Positions 8,296 to 16,450 are shown, counted from the first letter of the stretch. The stretch: DNA of 24,173 nt from an uncultured Sutterella sp. (GCA_905201055.1 CAJKMT010000019.1:1-24173), one strand, 5' to 3'. The notes: generated by a model not told the origin, from the sequence alone. Translations and numbers: made by a program.

Positions 8296-9780
8296 ATGAG
8301 CGTTTTATTTCTTGATTCTGTCCCTGAAAAAATCACTTCCAAAACACTGTTGGTGGATATATTTGACTCGGCTTACGCCTTTAAAGCCATTCAAAATCGA
8401 TGCGTAACGGTGGGCAATATCGTCAAAGCCGTGAAAAACGGTCAATTGGAAGGGATCATTGAAAATCAGAGTGACCGTGAAGCTTTTGAATCATGGCTTA
8501 AAGTGAAAGGGCTTTTACGAAACAGGAAAAAATCAGGAGCTGAAGAAAGACCTTATTTCCCACCCAACCCCAAGATAAAACCCTTGGAACGGATTCATCT
8601 GGAGGCAGGACTTGACGGACGAAGCGGTCCGAACCGCGGCGACAGTGCCATGCAAAGCCTTGAGGCGTTGGACGACCTCTCAGCTATCAACGCTTGGATC
8701 AACGCCCGAGCAGGAAACCCCAACACACAGGGGGTTTACAGAAAAGAAGCCGAACGGTTTTTATTATGGTGTACCGTCGAAAAGGACATCGCCATGAGTG
8801 CAGTAGGTGTGGCAGAAGCAAGCGACTACCTGCGCTGGCTTGAAGAACTGGGGCGCCTTGATGAAAAGGTCTGGGCAAAACACTGGAAGTGCCCACAGCA
8901 CAATTGGATCGGCACAAAAAATACACCGCGAGACAATGAAAATTGGCGTCCCTTTAACGGCGCCCTTTCTCACACGTCACGCAAAATGTCCGTGACCGTT
9001 GTGAGACAGCTTTTTAATTTCTTAAAGAAAACCGGCTACATTGTCTATAACCCCTTTGATCAAATTTCAACCAAAGTTCCCTATCTTGAAGGTGAAGGGG
9101 CACCGAAGGCGTTTGCCGACCGCTCTTTTACTGAATCACAATGGCAAACGATCTACGACTATTTTGAGTCTCAAGACGATGACGAACGTCATGCCAGAAT
9201 GGCGGTGGTGCTGATGCTGGGTAAGGGCTTGGGACTTCGGGCAAGCGAAATGCTTCAGGCAAGAGCCTCATGGATCGTTGAGCGGCGTATTGACACGGAA
9301 ACGATCACTGTGATTGAAGTCGTGGGTAAAGGTGACAAAATCAGACGGCTTCCCCTGCAGCAGGAGCAGGTCTCACTCATCAACCATTACCTCAGCATGC
9401 GGGGGCTCCCGCACTTAGGCCTCGTTGATCCCGACACGCCGCTTCTGGCTTCATTGGGACGAGGCAGACAAAACAGTCTCAAGACCGGACAAGCCAAAAG
9501 AACCGCTTTGAGCCGCTCGGGACTTTATCTGGCGCTTGAGGACTTTCTTGAAGCCGTGGCGCTTCATGTTGAAAACGAAAGACCGCTTGATGCCGCGAAG
9601 TTCAGAGCGAGTTCCACTCACTGGCTGAGACACACTTTTGCCACAACGGCGCTCAAAGAGATGCCGGTTAACGTTGTGCAAAACGCCATGGGTCACGCCA
9701 GCGTCGGCACCACGAGCCGCTATCTCACGCCGGAAGAAAGTGAAGTGGCGCGCGCCATGCGTAAACTAAAAGCGTTCTGA
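8296..9780 (+). CDS. Tyrosine-type site-specific recombinase/integrase
   Basis: 494 residues. An N-terminal extension of about 120 residues is not part of the usual integrase core. A SAM-like core-binding domain (about 125-265) carries WRPFNGALS and GYIVYNPF. The catalytic domain runs from about 277 to the end. All catalytic residues are present: Arg315 (GLRASEM), Lys345 (VVGKGDKIR), His442 and Arg445 (THWLRHTF), His467 (MGHAS) and nucleophile Tyr476 (TSRYL). It is therefore probably active. It is longer than XerC/XerD (about 300), so it is not a plain dimer-resolution recombinase. It stops 3 bp before the convergent holB, with no tRNA, excisionase or phage gene nearby. The call as a recombinase is firm. 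Whether it is a mobile-element remnant or a resident chromosomal enzyme is open. Confidence 0.9.
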   Translation: MSVLFLDSVPEKITSKTLLVDIFDSAYAFKAIQNRCVTVGNIVKAVKNGQLEGIIENQSDREAFESWLKVKGLLRNRKKSGAEERPYFPPNPKIKPLERIHLEAGLDGRSGPNRGDSAMQSLEALDDLSAINAWINARAGNPNTQGVYRKEAERFLLWCTVEKDIAMSAVGVAEASDYLRWLEELGRLDEKVWAKHWKCPQHNWIGTKNTPRDNENWRPFNGALSHTSRKMSVTVVRQLFNFLKKTGYIVYNPFDQISTKVPYLEGEGAPKAFADRSFTESQWQTIYDYFESQDDDERHARMAVVLMLGKGLGLRASEMLQARASWIVERRIDTETITVIEVVGKGDKIRRLPLQQEQVSLINHYLSMRGLPHLGLVDPDTPLLASLGRGRQNSLKTGQAKRTALSRSGLYLALEDFLEAVALHVENERPLDAAKFRASSTHWLRHTFATTALKEMPVNVVQNAMGHASVGTTSRYLTPEESEVARAMRKLKAF

Positions 9781-9783
9781 AAA

Positions 9784-10884
9784 TTATTCAAACGCTTGGT
9801 TTGCCATTGTTTTGCGGTAGCGCAAAATCGCTTGCTCAACAATGAGCTGGGCGTTTAAGGGGTGTGTGATCACCCTTCGCATGGCTTTGAGAGAATCGTT
9901 GAATTTAAACAGTTTGTCCGCATCAACGTCTTTGACAAGTGCTTTCATCTGAGGAGAAAAAGCCGGAAAGTAATGCGGCTCAAGTCCCTCTTTAACGGCC
10001 AGAAGGTCATAGCTCCAACGCTCAAGCACGGGCAGCACCGCCGATACCGGAAGCGCCGTGCGGCCTTCTTTTACCGCAATCTTTGTGGGATCAATGCGGG
10101 GTCCCAGAGAGAGAGTCTTTAAAAGCTCAAGGCGAATAGCAGGAGCCATCGAGGTGAGGGTCAGAAGCTGCTCACGGGTTTTACTGTCAATGTCGGGGTT
10201 ATTGCGAATAGCCGCTTCATCAGTGACCAGACAGGGGCGGCCCGCGGCTCTCGCAAGCGCCTCCTCGGCATCATCGACTCCCCTTTCTTTTAACCACGCC
10301 AGAGCTTCGTCATGGCTCGGCGCTTTGGCTCTCAAAAGCCTGCAGCGTGAGCGAATCGTTGGCAAAACCCTGTCAATGTCGTCTGCGACCAGCAAAAATG
10401 TTGTCCTTTCGGGCGGCTCTTCCAGACTCTTTAAAAAGGTTGCCGCCGCATCGGCTCTGATCGCATCGGCCGGGTACACCACAATAATGCGTCGGCCGTT
10501 ATTGATATGGGGCGCAAGATTTAAAAAGTCTGTGAGTTCTCGCGGCTGATGAATCAAAATCTCGCGGTAGATTTTTCGATCTTTAGCAGCGTTTGACGGA
10601 GGCTCAAAAGGAATACCCCGAGGAATGGCTTCAGCTTCACTCACCACATAACGCAAATCAGGATGCGTATAAGCGCAAGCCATTTTGCAGCCCTTGCATT
10701 CGCCGCAAGGCGTGCCGTCCGCATGAGGATGTTCGCAGAAAAGACTTTTGGCGTAAGCAACAACCAAGTCAATCGTGCCGATGCCGCGCGGACCATAAAC
10801 CAAAAGACCGTTAGGGAGGTTATCTCTGAAACTGACGAGCTCCCGAGCAATCTCATCCTGCCAAGGGTAAACGGCTAAGCCCAT
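9784..10884 (-). CDS. holB: DNA polymerase III subunit delta'
   Basis: Clamp-loader subunit that loads the beta sliding clamp with DnaX and HolA. 366 residues (E. coli 334). AAA+ fold with the degenerate P-loop GPRGIGT lacking the Walker lysine, as expected for delta', which does not hydrolyse ATP. The zinc-module cysteines Cys50, Cys60, Cys63 and Cys66 match the E. coli pattern. LKSLEEPPE and the sensor-type IRSRC motif are also present. The ATG at 10884 overlaps the tmk stop by 10 bp and uses a GGAG Shine-Dalgarno inside tmk, indicating translational coupling in the mltG-tmk-holB operon. It is the last gene of that operon in the window. Confidence 0.95.
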   Translation of the reverse strand: MGLAVYPWQDEIARELVSFRDNLPNGLLVYGPRGIGTIDLVVAYAKSLFCEHPHADGTPCGECKGCKMACAYTHPDLRYVVSEAEAIPRGIPFEPPSNAAKDRKIYREILIHQPRELTDFLNLAPHINNGRRIIVVYPADAIRADAAATFLKSLEEPPERTTFLLVADDIDRVLPTIRSRCRLLRAKAPSHDEALAWLKERGVDDAEEALARAAGRPCLVTDEAAIRNNPDIDSKTREQLLTLTSMAPAIRLELLKTLSLGPRIDPTKIAVKEGRTALPVSAVLPVLERWSYDLLAVKEGLEPHYFPAFSPQMKALVKDVDADKLFKFNDSLKAMRRVITHPLNAQLIVEQAILRYRKTMANQAFE

Positions 10885-11483
10885 GTTGAAAACTCCTTGC
10901 GAAGAATATCGCTCACGAGGTCTTTATCCTGCATGCTGTTGACAATGAGAAAACGCTCAGGCGTCTGCTGGGCTCGAGTGAGATAAGCATTTCTTACACG
11001 GGTAAAGAAGTCAAGGCTTTCTTTTTCAAAGCGGTCAAGCTGCCGCGCTTTGGCCACACGCTCAGCGGCCACTTGCGGATCAATATCAAAAAGTACCGTG
11101 CGATCAGGCTGCAGCTCCCCCTGAGTCCAGCGCTCAAGCTCTTCGACTTTGTGTGCAGGGAATCCGCGCCCGCCCACCTGATAAGCGTAAGTGGCGTCCG
11201 TGAAGCGGTCGCTCAAAACCCAAGCGCCCCGCTCAATTGCCGGTCGGATGACCTTTGCGATATGTTCAGCGCGCGAGGCAAAAAAGAGAAGCGTTTCTGT
11301 TGCCGGATCCATATCAACCGACAAAAGCTCTTTGCGGATCACTTCTCCCAAGGGTGTGCCGCCCGGCTCTCTCGTGCGGATCACTTCTAGACCGCGAGCC
11401 TTCAAAGTCGCCTCAATGACGTCGATTTGCGTGCTTTTGCCCGCACCGTCAATTCCTTCAAACGTAATGAAACGACCTCGCAT
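10875..11483 (-). CDS. tmk: Thymidylate kinase
   Basis: Phosphorylates dTMP to dTDP with ATP, the step after thymidylate synthase, which is also encoded in this window. 202 residues, normal length. The P-loop FEGIDGAGKST lies at residues 8-18, the DRF/TDATYAYQ motif near 90-105 corresponds to the DR(Y/F/H) signature, and the GGRG segment follows. The ATG at 11483 starts 5 bp after the mltG stop with an AAGGA Shine-Dalgarno. It is the middle gene of mltG-tmk-holB, overlapping holB by 10 bp. The gene order is as in E. coli and many other proteobacteria. Confidence 0.97.
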   Translation of the reverse strand: MRGRFITFEGIDGAGKSTQIDVIEATLKARGLEVIRTREPGGTPLGEVIRKELLSVDMDPATETLLFFASRAEHIAKVIRPAIERGAWVLSDRFTDATYAYQVGGRGFPAHKVEELERWTQGELQPDRTVLFDIDPQVAAERVAKARQLDRFEKESLDFFTRVRNAYLTRAQQTPERFLIVNSMQDKDLVSDILRKEFSTWA

Positions 11484-11488
11484 GATCC

Positions 11489-12562
11489 TTAATGTCCTTT
11501 ATTGAGAATGTAGCGGCGAACGGCTCGGTTATGTTCTGCCAGGGTCTTTGACGGAACCAGATCACCGTTTGCCTTATTGATAAAGTAGAGATAGTCGGTT
11601 TTTGCCGGGTGCAGCACGGCATGAATACTCTCTCGGGTCGGATTGCCGATCGGAGTGGGCGGCAAGCCGACAAACCGATAGGTATTGTAAGGGGTATTTT
11701 TGCGAAGATGTTCGCGTTTGATGTCGCCGCCGAACTTTTCCCCTTCACCGTAAATCACACTCGGATCCGTTTGAAGCGGCATCTTGATTCTCAAACGGTT
11801 GGAGAAAATGCCCGCCACGATGGCGCGGTCTTCGCTTCGGCCGACTTCACGCTCAACGATGCTGGCCAAAATGAGGGCTTCGTACGGGGTTTTGACCTGA
11901 CAGTCGGCACTGCGATTGGTCCATTCATCAGTGAGAATAGCCTGCTGCTGCTCGTATGCCTTCTTCAAAATCAGCAAATCGGAGATGCCGGCATGAAAGT
12001 TGTAGGTATCCGGAGCAAACAGCCCTTCAAGATGATCTTCCTTGGCGCCGATGGCAAATAAAAGCGCTTCAGCACTCATGTCCCTGGAGTCATGTTTAAT
12101 GTCGTTTAACGCATTAAGACTTCTGCGTACTTCCCAATACGTTGAGCCGTCAGGAATTCGCCAGGAGAAAAGATAGGCATCCCCTTGAGAGAGCCGATCG
12201 GTAATGGTGCCGACAGTATCGTCAGGATAGACACGATATACCCCGGCGTGCAGATTTTTATGCGCCCCGGTGAGTCTGAGCGAAAGCTTAAAGTAAAAGT
12301 CATTGACTTCTACCCCTTCGCTTTCAAGAATCGCCGGAATGCGGGCTGCGGGCGTTCCCGGAGGGACCGTAAACGTAATTTCTTTTTTCGCCAGAGCTTC
12401 ATCGGTAAAACTTACCTGGTTGGCTGTGAGGCAAAAAAGACCGATCACAGCGACACCGGCCGCGGCTCCCATAGCCCAGTAAAGTTTTTCAATGGACTTT
12501 AACGTATGCAGTCGAGAAAAAACTTCCGGATTGAACTTAATCATCACTCGCAAAATTCGCAC
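11489..12562 (-). CDS. mltG: Endolytic murein transglycosylase MltG
   Basis: Inner-membrane lytic transglycosylase (YceG family) that cuts nascent glycan strands and helps set their length. 357 residues. A short cytoplasmic N-terminus and one TM helix (about 28-46) are followed by a periplasmic LysM-like region and the YceG domain. The catalytic glutamate is Glu237 in LASIVERE. Other family landmarks are LEGLFAPDTY and LQTDPSVIYG. The start used is a GTG at 12562, 13 bp after GGAGG. An ATG at 12544 is possible but further from that site. Upstream on the minus strand lies a TATTAT hexamer that could be a -10 element. It heads the mltG-tmk-holB operon and is divergent from ygfZ. Confidence 0.95.
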   Translation of the reverse strand: MRILRVMIKFNPEVFSRLHTLKSIEKLYWAMGAAAGVAVIGLFCLTANQVSFTDEALAKKEITFTVPPGTPAARIPAILESEGVEVNDFYFKLSLRLTGAHKNLHAGVYRVYPDDTVGTITDRLSQGDAYLFSWRIPDGSTYWEVRRSLNALNDIKHDSRDMSAEALLFAIGAKEDHLEGLFAPDTYNFHAGISDLLILKKAYEQQQAILTDEWTNRSADCQVKTPYEALILASIVEREVGRSEDRAIVAGIFSNRLRIKMPLQTDPSVIYGEGEKFGGDIKREHLRKNTPYNTYRFVGLPPTPIGNPTRESIHAVLHPAKTDYLYFINKANGDLVPSKTLAEHNRAVRRYILNKGH

Positions 12563-12618
12563 TATTTTTTTGAAGCCTCCATAATATCAGCCTGCGTTTA
12601 GTTTTGGAGTCGACAGTC

Positions 12619-13512
12619 ATGGAAAATAACATCTCCGGATCCTGGAAAGTGTCCCCTGCCCTGCCTCGAGAAGGTGCGTTTCTTATTCCTGAACTCAGTG
12701 TGCTTGAAGTCACGGGCGACGATGCCGAGACGTTTTTGCACGGTCAGTTCACCAATCACATTAAGGGGATCGGTGACTCCTTCAGACTGGCCGCCTACTG
12801 TCAGCCTCAAGGCAGAATCATTACATTGATGCGTGTTGCCAAGGTTAACGATAAGTTTTTCATCGTTTTGCCGACCGACCTTGTGCCGGGCTTTGTCAAA
12901 CGCCTCTCAATGTTTATTCTCAGAAGTAAAGTCACGATTCGCATTGCCTCTGAGATGGCTGTAGCCGGTCTTATTAACCCAGCTGTTAATTTACCTGAAA
13001 TTGATAAATGTATCGATAAGGAAGGTTTGATTCTCGGCCGAGTTGCAGATGCCTGCGACAAAACACGCGTTTTGGCTCTCTCGTCTCCCGACGTTCTGAA
13101 GAATCGCTTTAATCCGACTGAAGATTCCTCAGTTTGGTTTGAATCGGAAATTGAAGCCGGTCTCCCCTGGGTCTTTGAGAAAACCAAAGAAGCCTTTATT
13201 CCGCAATGGATTAACCTGGATAAAATCGGCGGCTTGGTATTTGATAAAGGGTGCTACCCGGGGCAGGAAATCATCTCCCGCGTGCATCACATCGGCACAA
13301 ATCCCCGCTGCATGGTTAAGGCTGAAAGTACTGAAGCTGTTGAAATTGAAGCCGGAAGCGATGTTTTCCAAGATGCTGCTGTCGGCAATGTTGTTATGAG
13401 CGTATGCGACGACAATAAAACTTCTGCTTTAGTTGAAGTAACAATTAAGAGTTTGGAATCCGGCATCTATAAAATTAAAAACGCGGAATTCGTGGCAAAA
13501 ACTGCCGCTTAA
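12619..13512 (+). CDS. ygfZ: Folate-binding iron-sulfur assembly protein YgfZ
   Basis: YgfZ uses tetrahydrofolate to support synthesis or repair of some Fe-S enzymes, and the [4Fe-4S] serine ammonia-lyase in this window could be a client (inference). 297 residues from the ATG at 12619, chosen because GGAG at 12606-12609 gives 9-bp spacing; a TTG at 12604 in the same frame has no such site. The diagnostic motif KGCYPGQE is at 210-217 with Cys212, followed by IISRVHH. The GcvT-like N-terminal fold is seen in VTGDDAETFLHGQFTN (31-46). Divergent from mltG, with a gap of 56 bp holding both promoters. Monocistronic, ending in a hairpin. Confidence 0.93.
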   Translation: MENNISGSWKVSPALPREGAFLIPELSVLEVTGDDAETFLHGQFTNHIKGIGDSFRLAAYCQPQGRIITLMRVAKVNDKFFIVLPTDLVPGFVKRLSMFILRSKVTIRIASEMAVAGLINPAVNLPEIDKCIDKEGLILGRVADACDKTRVLALSSPDVLKNRFNPTEDSSVWFESEIEAGLPWVFEKTKEAFIPQWINLDKIGGLVFDKGCYPGQEIISRVHHIGTNPRCMVKAESTEAVEIEAGSDVFQDAAVGNVVMSVCDDNKTSALVEVTIKSLESGIYKIKNAEFVAKTAA

Positions 13513-13533
13513 TTGAATATATGTCTTTAACGT

Positions 13534-13562
13534 TTTAGGGCGATGATACTCATCGCCCTAAA
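13534..13562 (+). terminator. Hairpin after ygfZ
   Basis: A 13-bp perfect stem, TTTAGGGCGATGA with TCATCGCCCTAAA, has a TAC loop and begins 21 bp after the ygfZ stop. The following bases (TTCGTGTC) are a poor U-tract, but stem strength and position between convergent genes support a terminator. Confidence 0.7.
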
Positions 13563-13635
13563 TTCGTGTCGAATTCTGCTATTTAATTTAAATTCAGAAT
13601 TCACTTCACGCTACCAGATCGTTTGATGACACGAA
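13563..13635. repeat. Nested inverted repeats downstream of the autotransporter
   Basis: TTCGTGTC (13563-13570) pairs with GACACGAA (13628-13635). Directly inside the left arm, GAATTCTG (13571-13578) pairs with CAGAATTC (13595-13602). The right side carries 25 unpaired bases between its two arms. It lies between the ygfZ hairpin and the autotransporter stop. It may be a terminator with a side bulge or a remnant of an insertion. Confidence 0.5.
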
Positions 13636-13650
13636 CAAAAAAACAGACCT

Positions 13651-15675
13651 TTACTGGAACAACCAACGAACGCCTGCGTTAATCCTCCAGTCATTATCAA
13701 TGTCAGCAAAAGCACTACGTCTTCCATTTAACCAAATCAAGGTATTTTCTGATGGTTTATAGGCAGCATTCAAACCAAATTCCATCCATGTATCAGAGTA
13801 ATCGAAATGATGATCAATCAATTTATCGTTGTGACTGATACGAACTTTTTGATCACCGGACACTTCTGACATCACATCCGTTACCGCAGAAAATTCAAAT
13901 TTGTCTCCCTTATAACCAAAATCGGTACCCAGGGTAAAAATAAGACTGTCAACACTTTCAACAGTGGCCTTCAAATTGTTTTGTGTTCTGAAATCTTCTG
14001 TGCCAAAGTGACCATAATGTGCTGCAATGTGCGGCGTTAAAGTATAACGATCGGCAAAAGTCCATTCTTTACCAACTTCTAACCAGATGCTACCTACAGT
14101 AGATTGGTAGTCATACTTGTCGTACAGCATGGCTGTATTTTTATAGTCATAATCCATCACACCTAAACGTAATCCGGCATCTGCATAATAGCCAAACAAA
14201 CCATACAGCGATGCGGTATAAGCCTGCATTTCACCACTGCCATTTGAAGTGTCAAGATCCCCTTCGTGAATTTCGGCCATAACACCAATTGACAAGCCGG
14301 GACTTACAGTGGTATCAGCACCTAAACGGTAGGTTTGATAATCGTTGCTTAAATCACCCTTGTCTAACGAACCGGCAGTTATACGCCCCCAGACACTAGT
14401 TTCTTGTCCGTGACGAAGTTGTCCAAAACGCTCTTTGGTAGAGTCAGTTAGTGTCCTCCAGAATAAATAGTTATTCTGGAAACCATCAATTATCGCAACA
14501 GGTGTAGGACCAGGCGTTTCTTTAATGTTAGTGATGTACCAATTGTTGCCCGTTGAGGCCTTAGAAGCAGTTAATTCCGGGGTTATTACAAAAAGACCTG
14601 CATCCGTTATGGAGTCTTCCCCCACAAAAGTAACATTTCCGCTTTTGTCATTAGCAAAATGAATATTAACTTCTTCTTCCGTATCCACGATACCGGTAAG
14701 CTGAACCTTGTGCGTACCTTGAGTTGAATCTTTGCCTAATTGGATAAACGACGAGACATTACCTTCGTTATACAAATAAAACGTCGTATCACTACCACTT
14801 AAAGATCCCACTTGAAGCGTTGGATTATCAGAAGATCCTAAGTCAGACAAAAAGATATTAGAGTTATGAGTATTCAGCTTGTAAAAGCTACTGCGACCAC
14901 TGACATCCCAAGTGCTTTGATCAAGTTCAAGGGTTGTTCGAGAGTTTTCACTGATAAACGATTTATCGGAAATTTTTCCTTTAATAAACGATCCGTTACC
15001 CAATGAAAGATTTATTTCGCCAGACAAATTATCGATAAATTCAGTTTCTAAGATACTGTTTTGACCGAAAGTTAAGTTATATTGACCATTTTTTAAATAA
15101 ATATTGCCTTTAATTTCTGCGTTATTAGTGACATTAATTTCAGCTTGACCATTTTCGCCACTCAAAAAATACCCAAGACTATGATCCTTACCAATGGTAT
15201 CAGCGTAAAGACTGTTTGCGTTGACTTTAATCGAAGAATAACCGGTAACAGCGAATGCAGATGCAACTCCTGTCATCACCAAAGAATCTATCGGCTTTGT
15301 CGAACCAACACAGGCAACAGATCCTGAACCTAGATAAATACCGTTCAAGAAACTGTCTTCAGGATTTTTTACATCCGCAATTATGAATAATTCTTTAGCA
15401 TCAAGATTGAGTTCCCCATCGGATAAAACTGTTACTAAACCGTTTGCTACATCCTTCTGATTTATTTCAACTTTTGTCGTTAGCACTAACTGGTTGCCAA
15501 CATTGATATTACTAACTCCAGAGTTAATTCTGAGTAATGCCAACTGATTTGTTGATCCTGTTGAATAAGATGCGACAAACTCTAACCAGGCGTTGTTTGA
15601 CACATCAACCTTAAACTCTCCGCCTTTTGATACAAAAATCAAATCCTGCCAACCAGCATCCATAAAAATTTCCAA
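13651..15675 (-). CDS. Autotransporter C-terminal part: passenger segment plus beta-barrel
   Basis: An open stretch of up to 674 codons carrying the downstream part of a type Va autotransporter. Residues 1-380 are a passenger-like, Asn/Gly/Ser-rich series of short beta strands, ending in the typical NNWYITN. Residues 385-395 are a Pro-rich linker. A helical segment (about 398-420) precedes the translocator barrel from about 425 (SVWGRI) to the end, with alternating aromatic strands and the final RINAGVRWLFQ. The first possible start is a TTG at 15675, and there is no signal peptide. Alone this piece could not be exported. It is in the same reading frame as the signal-peptide part upstream, separated only by the stop at 15727 and 17 codons. 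Substrate or adhesin role cannot be told. Confidence 0.8.
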   Translation of the reverse strand: MEIFMDAGWQDLIFVSKGGEFKVDVSNNAWLEFVASYSTGSTNQLALLRINSGVSNINVGNQLVLTTKVEINQKDVANGLVTVLSDGELNLDAKELFIIADVKNPEDSFLNGIYLGSGSVACVGSTKPIDSLVMTGVASAFAVTGYSSIKVNANSLYADTIGKDHSLGYFLSGENGQAEINVTNNAEIKGNIYLKNGQYNLTFGQNSILETEFIDNLSGEINLSLGNGSFIKGKISDKSFISENSRTTLELDQSTWDVSGRSSFYKLNTHNSNIFLSDLGSSDNPTLQVGSLSGSDTTFYLYNEGNVSSFIQLGKDSTQGTHKVQLTGIVDTEEEVNIHFANDKSGNVTFVGEDSITDAGLFVITPELTASKASTGNNWYITNIKETPGPTPVAIIDGFQNNYLFWRTLTDSTKERFGQLRHGQETSVWGRITAGSLDKGDLSNDYQTYRLGADTTVSPGLSIGVMAEIHEGDLDTSNGSGEMQAYTASLYGLFGYYADAGLRLGVMDYDYKNTAMLYDKYDYQSTVGSIWLEVGKEWTFADRYTLTPHIAAHYGHFGTEDFRTQNNLKATVESVDSLIFTLGTDFGYKGDKFEFSAVTDVMSEVSGDQKVRISHNDKLIDHHFDYSDTWMEFGLNAAYKPSENTLIWLNGRRSAFADIDNDWRINAGVRWLFQ

Positions 15676-15726
15676 GTTTTTCCCTTTGAAGGACGTAGTT
15701 CCGTTTATGGTTGCGAAGCGTGAATA

Positions 15727-16176
15727 TTACCTTCTTCCTGACTCCTTTTGGATCAATCGAAGTGTTGAATCATTAAACTCAAAATTTAATTGCCCTGAAC
15801 TGTTCTCAATAAACTTATCAGTATCCCATGAAGAAGCAGCTTGAAAGAAAATTATTGTATTGTCTGTGTAATTATTATTTCCTTTGGTGAACGAATCGTT
15901 GTTCCAACCGTCAGAGGGCATTTTCCCAGATGTGAAACCGGAAGGATTTCTCGTTTCAAAGTCAGGCGATTGAGGTAGTGTAATCTGTGTAAATTCAGAA
16001 ATTTCAAAAGCAACCGGTACAAACTTTGCATTAGGTTTAACAAGAGCCGGATCAAATACGGAACGTCTGCTGACAAGAGGTTCTTTATAAACTAGCACCG
16101 AATTTTCGTCAGCCTGCTGCCAGTCAATACCATGGGCATATTCTGCCACTGCCAATGGGCTAAAAACCGACGTCAA
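15727..16176 (-). CDS. Autotransporter N-terminal part: signal peptide end and start of passenger
   Basis: 149 codons if started at the TTG at 16176, but the same frame remains open about 75 bases further upstream. That upstream part supplies the basic and hydrophobic segments of a signal peptide, KVNQLFKPALIVISL then TSVFSPLAVA, with a likely cleavage before EYAHG. The TTG is therefore unlikely to be the true start. The rest is a Ser/Asn/Asp-rich extracellular type sequence with no recognisable domain. It ends at TAA 15727-15729 after an atypically basic ESGRR. In the overlapping frame the same DNA reads EEGNIHASQP, so a pair of compensating frameshifts is an alternative to a simple nonsense change. 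Confidence 0.6.
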   Translation of the reverse strand: MTSVFSPLAVAEYAHGIDWQQADENSVLVYKEPLVSRRSVFDPALVKPNAKFVPVAFEISEFTQITLPQSPDFETRNPSGFTSGKMPSDGWNNDSFTKGNNNYTDNTIIFFQAASSWDTDKFIENSSGQLNFEFNDSTLRLIQKESGRR

Positions 16177-16233
16177 GCTAATGACGATAAGAGCAGGTTT
16201 AAATAATTGATTTACCTTAGCAATTGAGGTAAC

Positions 16234-16241
16234 GGGGGGGG
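16234..16241 (-). repeat. Homopolymer tract C8 (coding strand) in the autotransporter leader
   Basis: Eight G on the plus strand, eight C on the coding strand, beginning 15 bases into the reading frame that starts at 16258. The tract sits between the start codons and the signal peptide. Present length puts the two out of frame; seven or ten C would put them in frame. This is the longest G/C homopolymer I noticed in the window. Confidence 0.8.
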
Positions 16242-16316
16242 CAGTTTCGATCCATCATAAAATCAATTCAAAAAACAAACGAAAAAATTTAATGGGATTG
16301 GTTCGTCCCAGCTTTA

Positions 16317-16345
16317 AGAATATGCCGGAAAAGGTTGATTGTAAA
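16317..16345 (-). promoter_or_regulatory. Sigma-70-type promoter for the autotransporter
   Basis: On the minus strand TTTACA (16340-16345), a 17-bp spacer and TATTCT (16317-16322). The predicted transcript starts near 16310, about 50 bases ahead of the tandem ATG at 16258. That supports this ATG pair as the intended start. In the surrounding gene-free stretch (16259-16508) I see only this promoter and the terminator of the phosphate transporter. Confidence 0.55.
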
Positions 16346-16450
16346 CAATAACTAAACAAGAAGTAAGTCCAATCTGTAGATAAAAAATTAAGACCAGAGC
16401 CTATATTATTTCTACCTTCAATATCTGAATCTTAGGGGGATACACTCAAT

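Larger units (their letters stand above)
13651..16258 (-). pseudogene. Interrupted, probably phase-variable autotransporter gene (whole locus)
   Basis: Read as one gene, this is a surface autotransporter of about 860 codons: start, signal peptide, passenger and 250-residue outer-membrane barrel. Two lesions stop it here. First, the tandem ATG (16258 and 16255) leads into a C8 run and a premature TAA after 13 codons. The signal peptide lies in another frame, and no ATG, GTG or TTG exists in that frame between an upstream TGA and a TTG at 16176. Deleting one C would give an N-terminus running from MMDRNCPP into KVNQLFKPALIVISL with a cut after PLAVA. Second, a TAA at 15727-15729 interrupts the passenger frame. 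The locus is visibly more AT-rich than its neighbours. It may be an OFF phase variant, a decaying gene, or carry assembly errors. Confidence 0.75.

Noticed and set aside
10058..10549. 163-codon plus-strand frame inside holB
   Set aside because: Antisense to holB, low-complexity Ser/Arg-rich translation, no start signal of note.
10785..10805. Missing Walker A lysine in HolB
   Set aside because: Considered as an inactivating change, but delta' subunits normally have a degenerate P-loop.
13651..15675. Autotransporter C-terminal part as an independent intact gene
   Set aside because: Only a weak TTG start with no signal peptide, and its frame continues directly upstream to the signal-peptide part, so it is better read as part of one broken gene.
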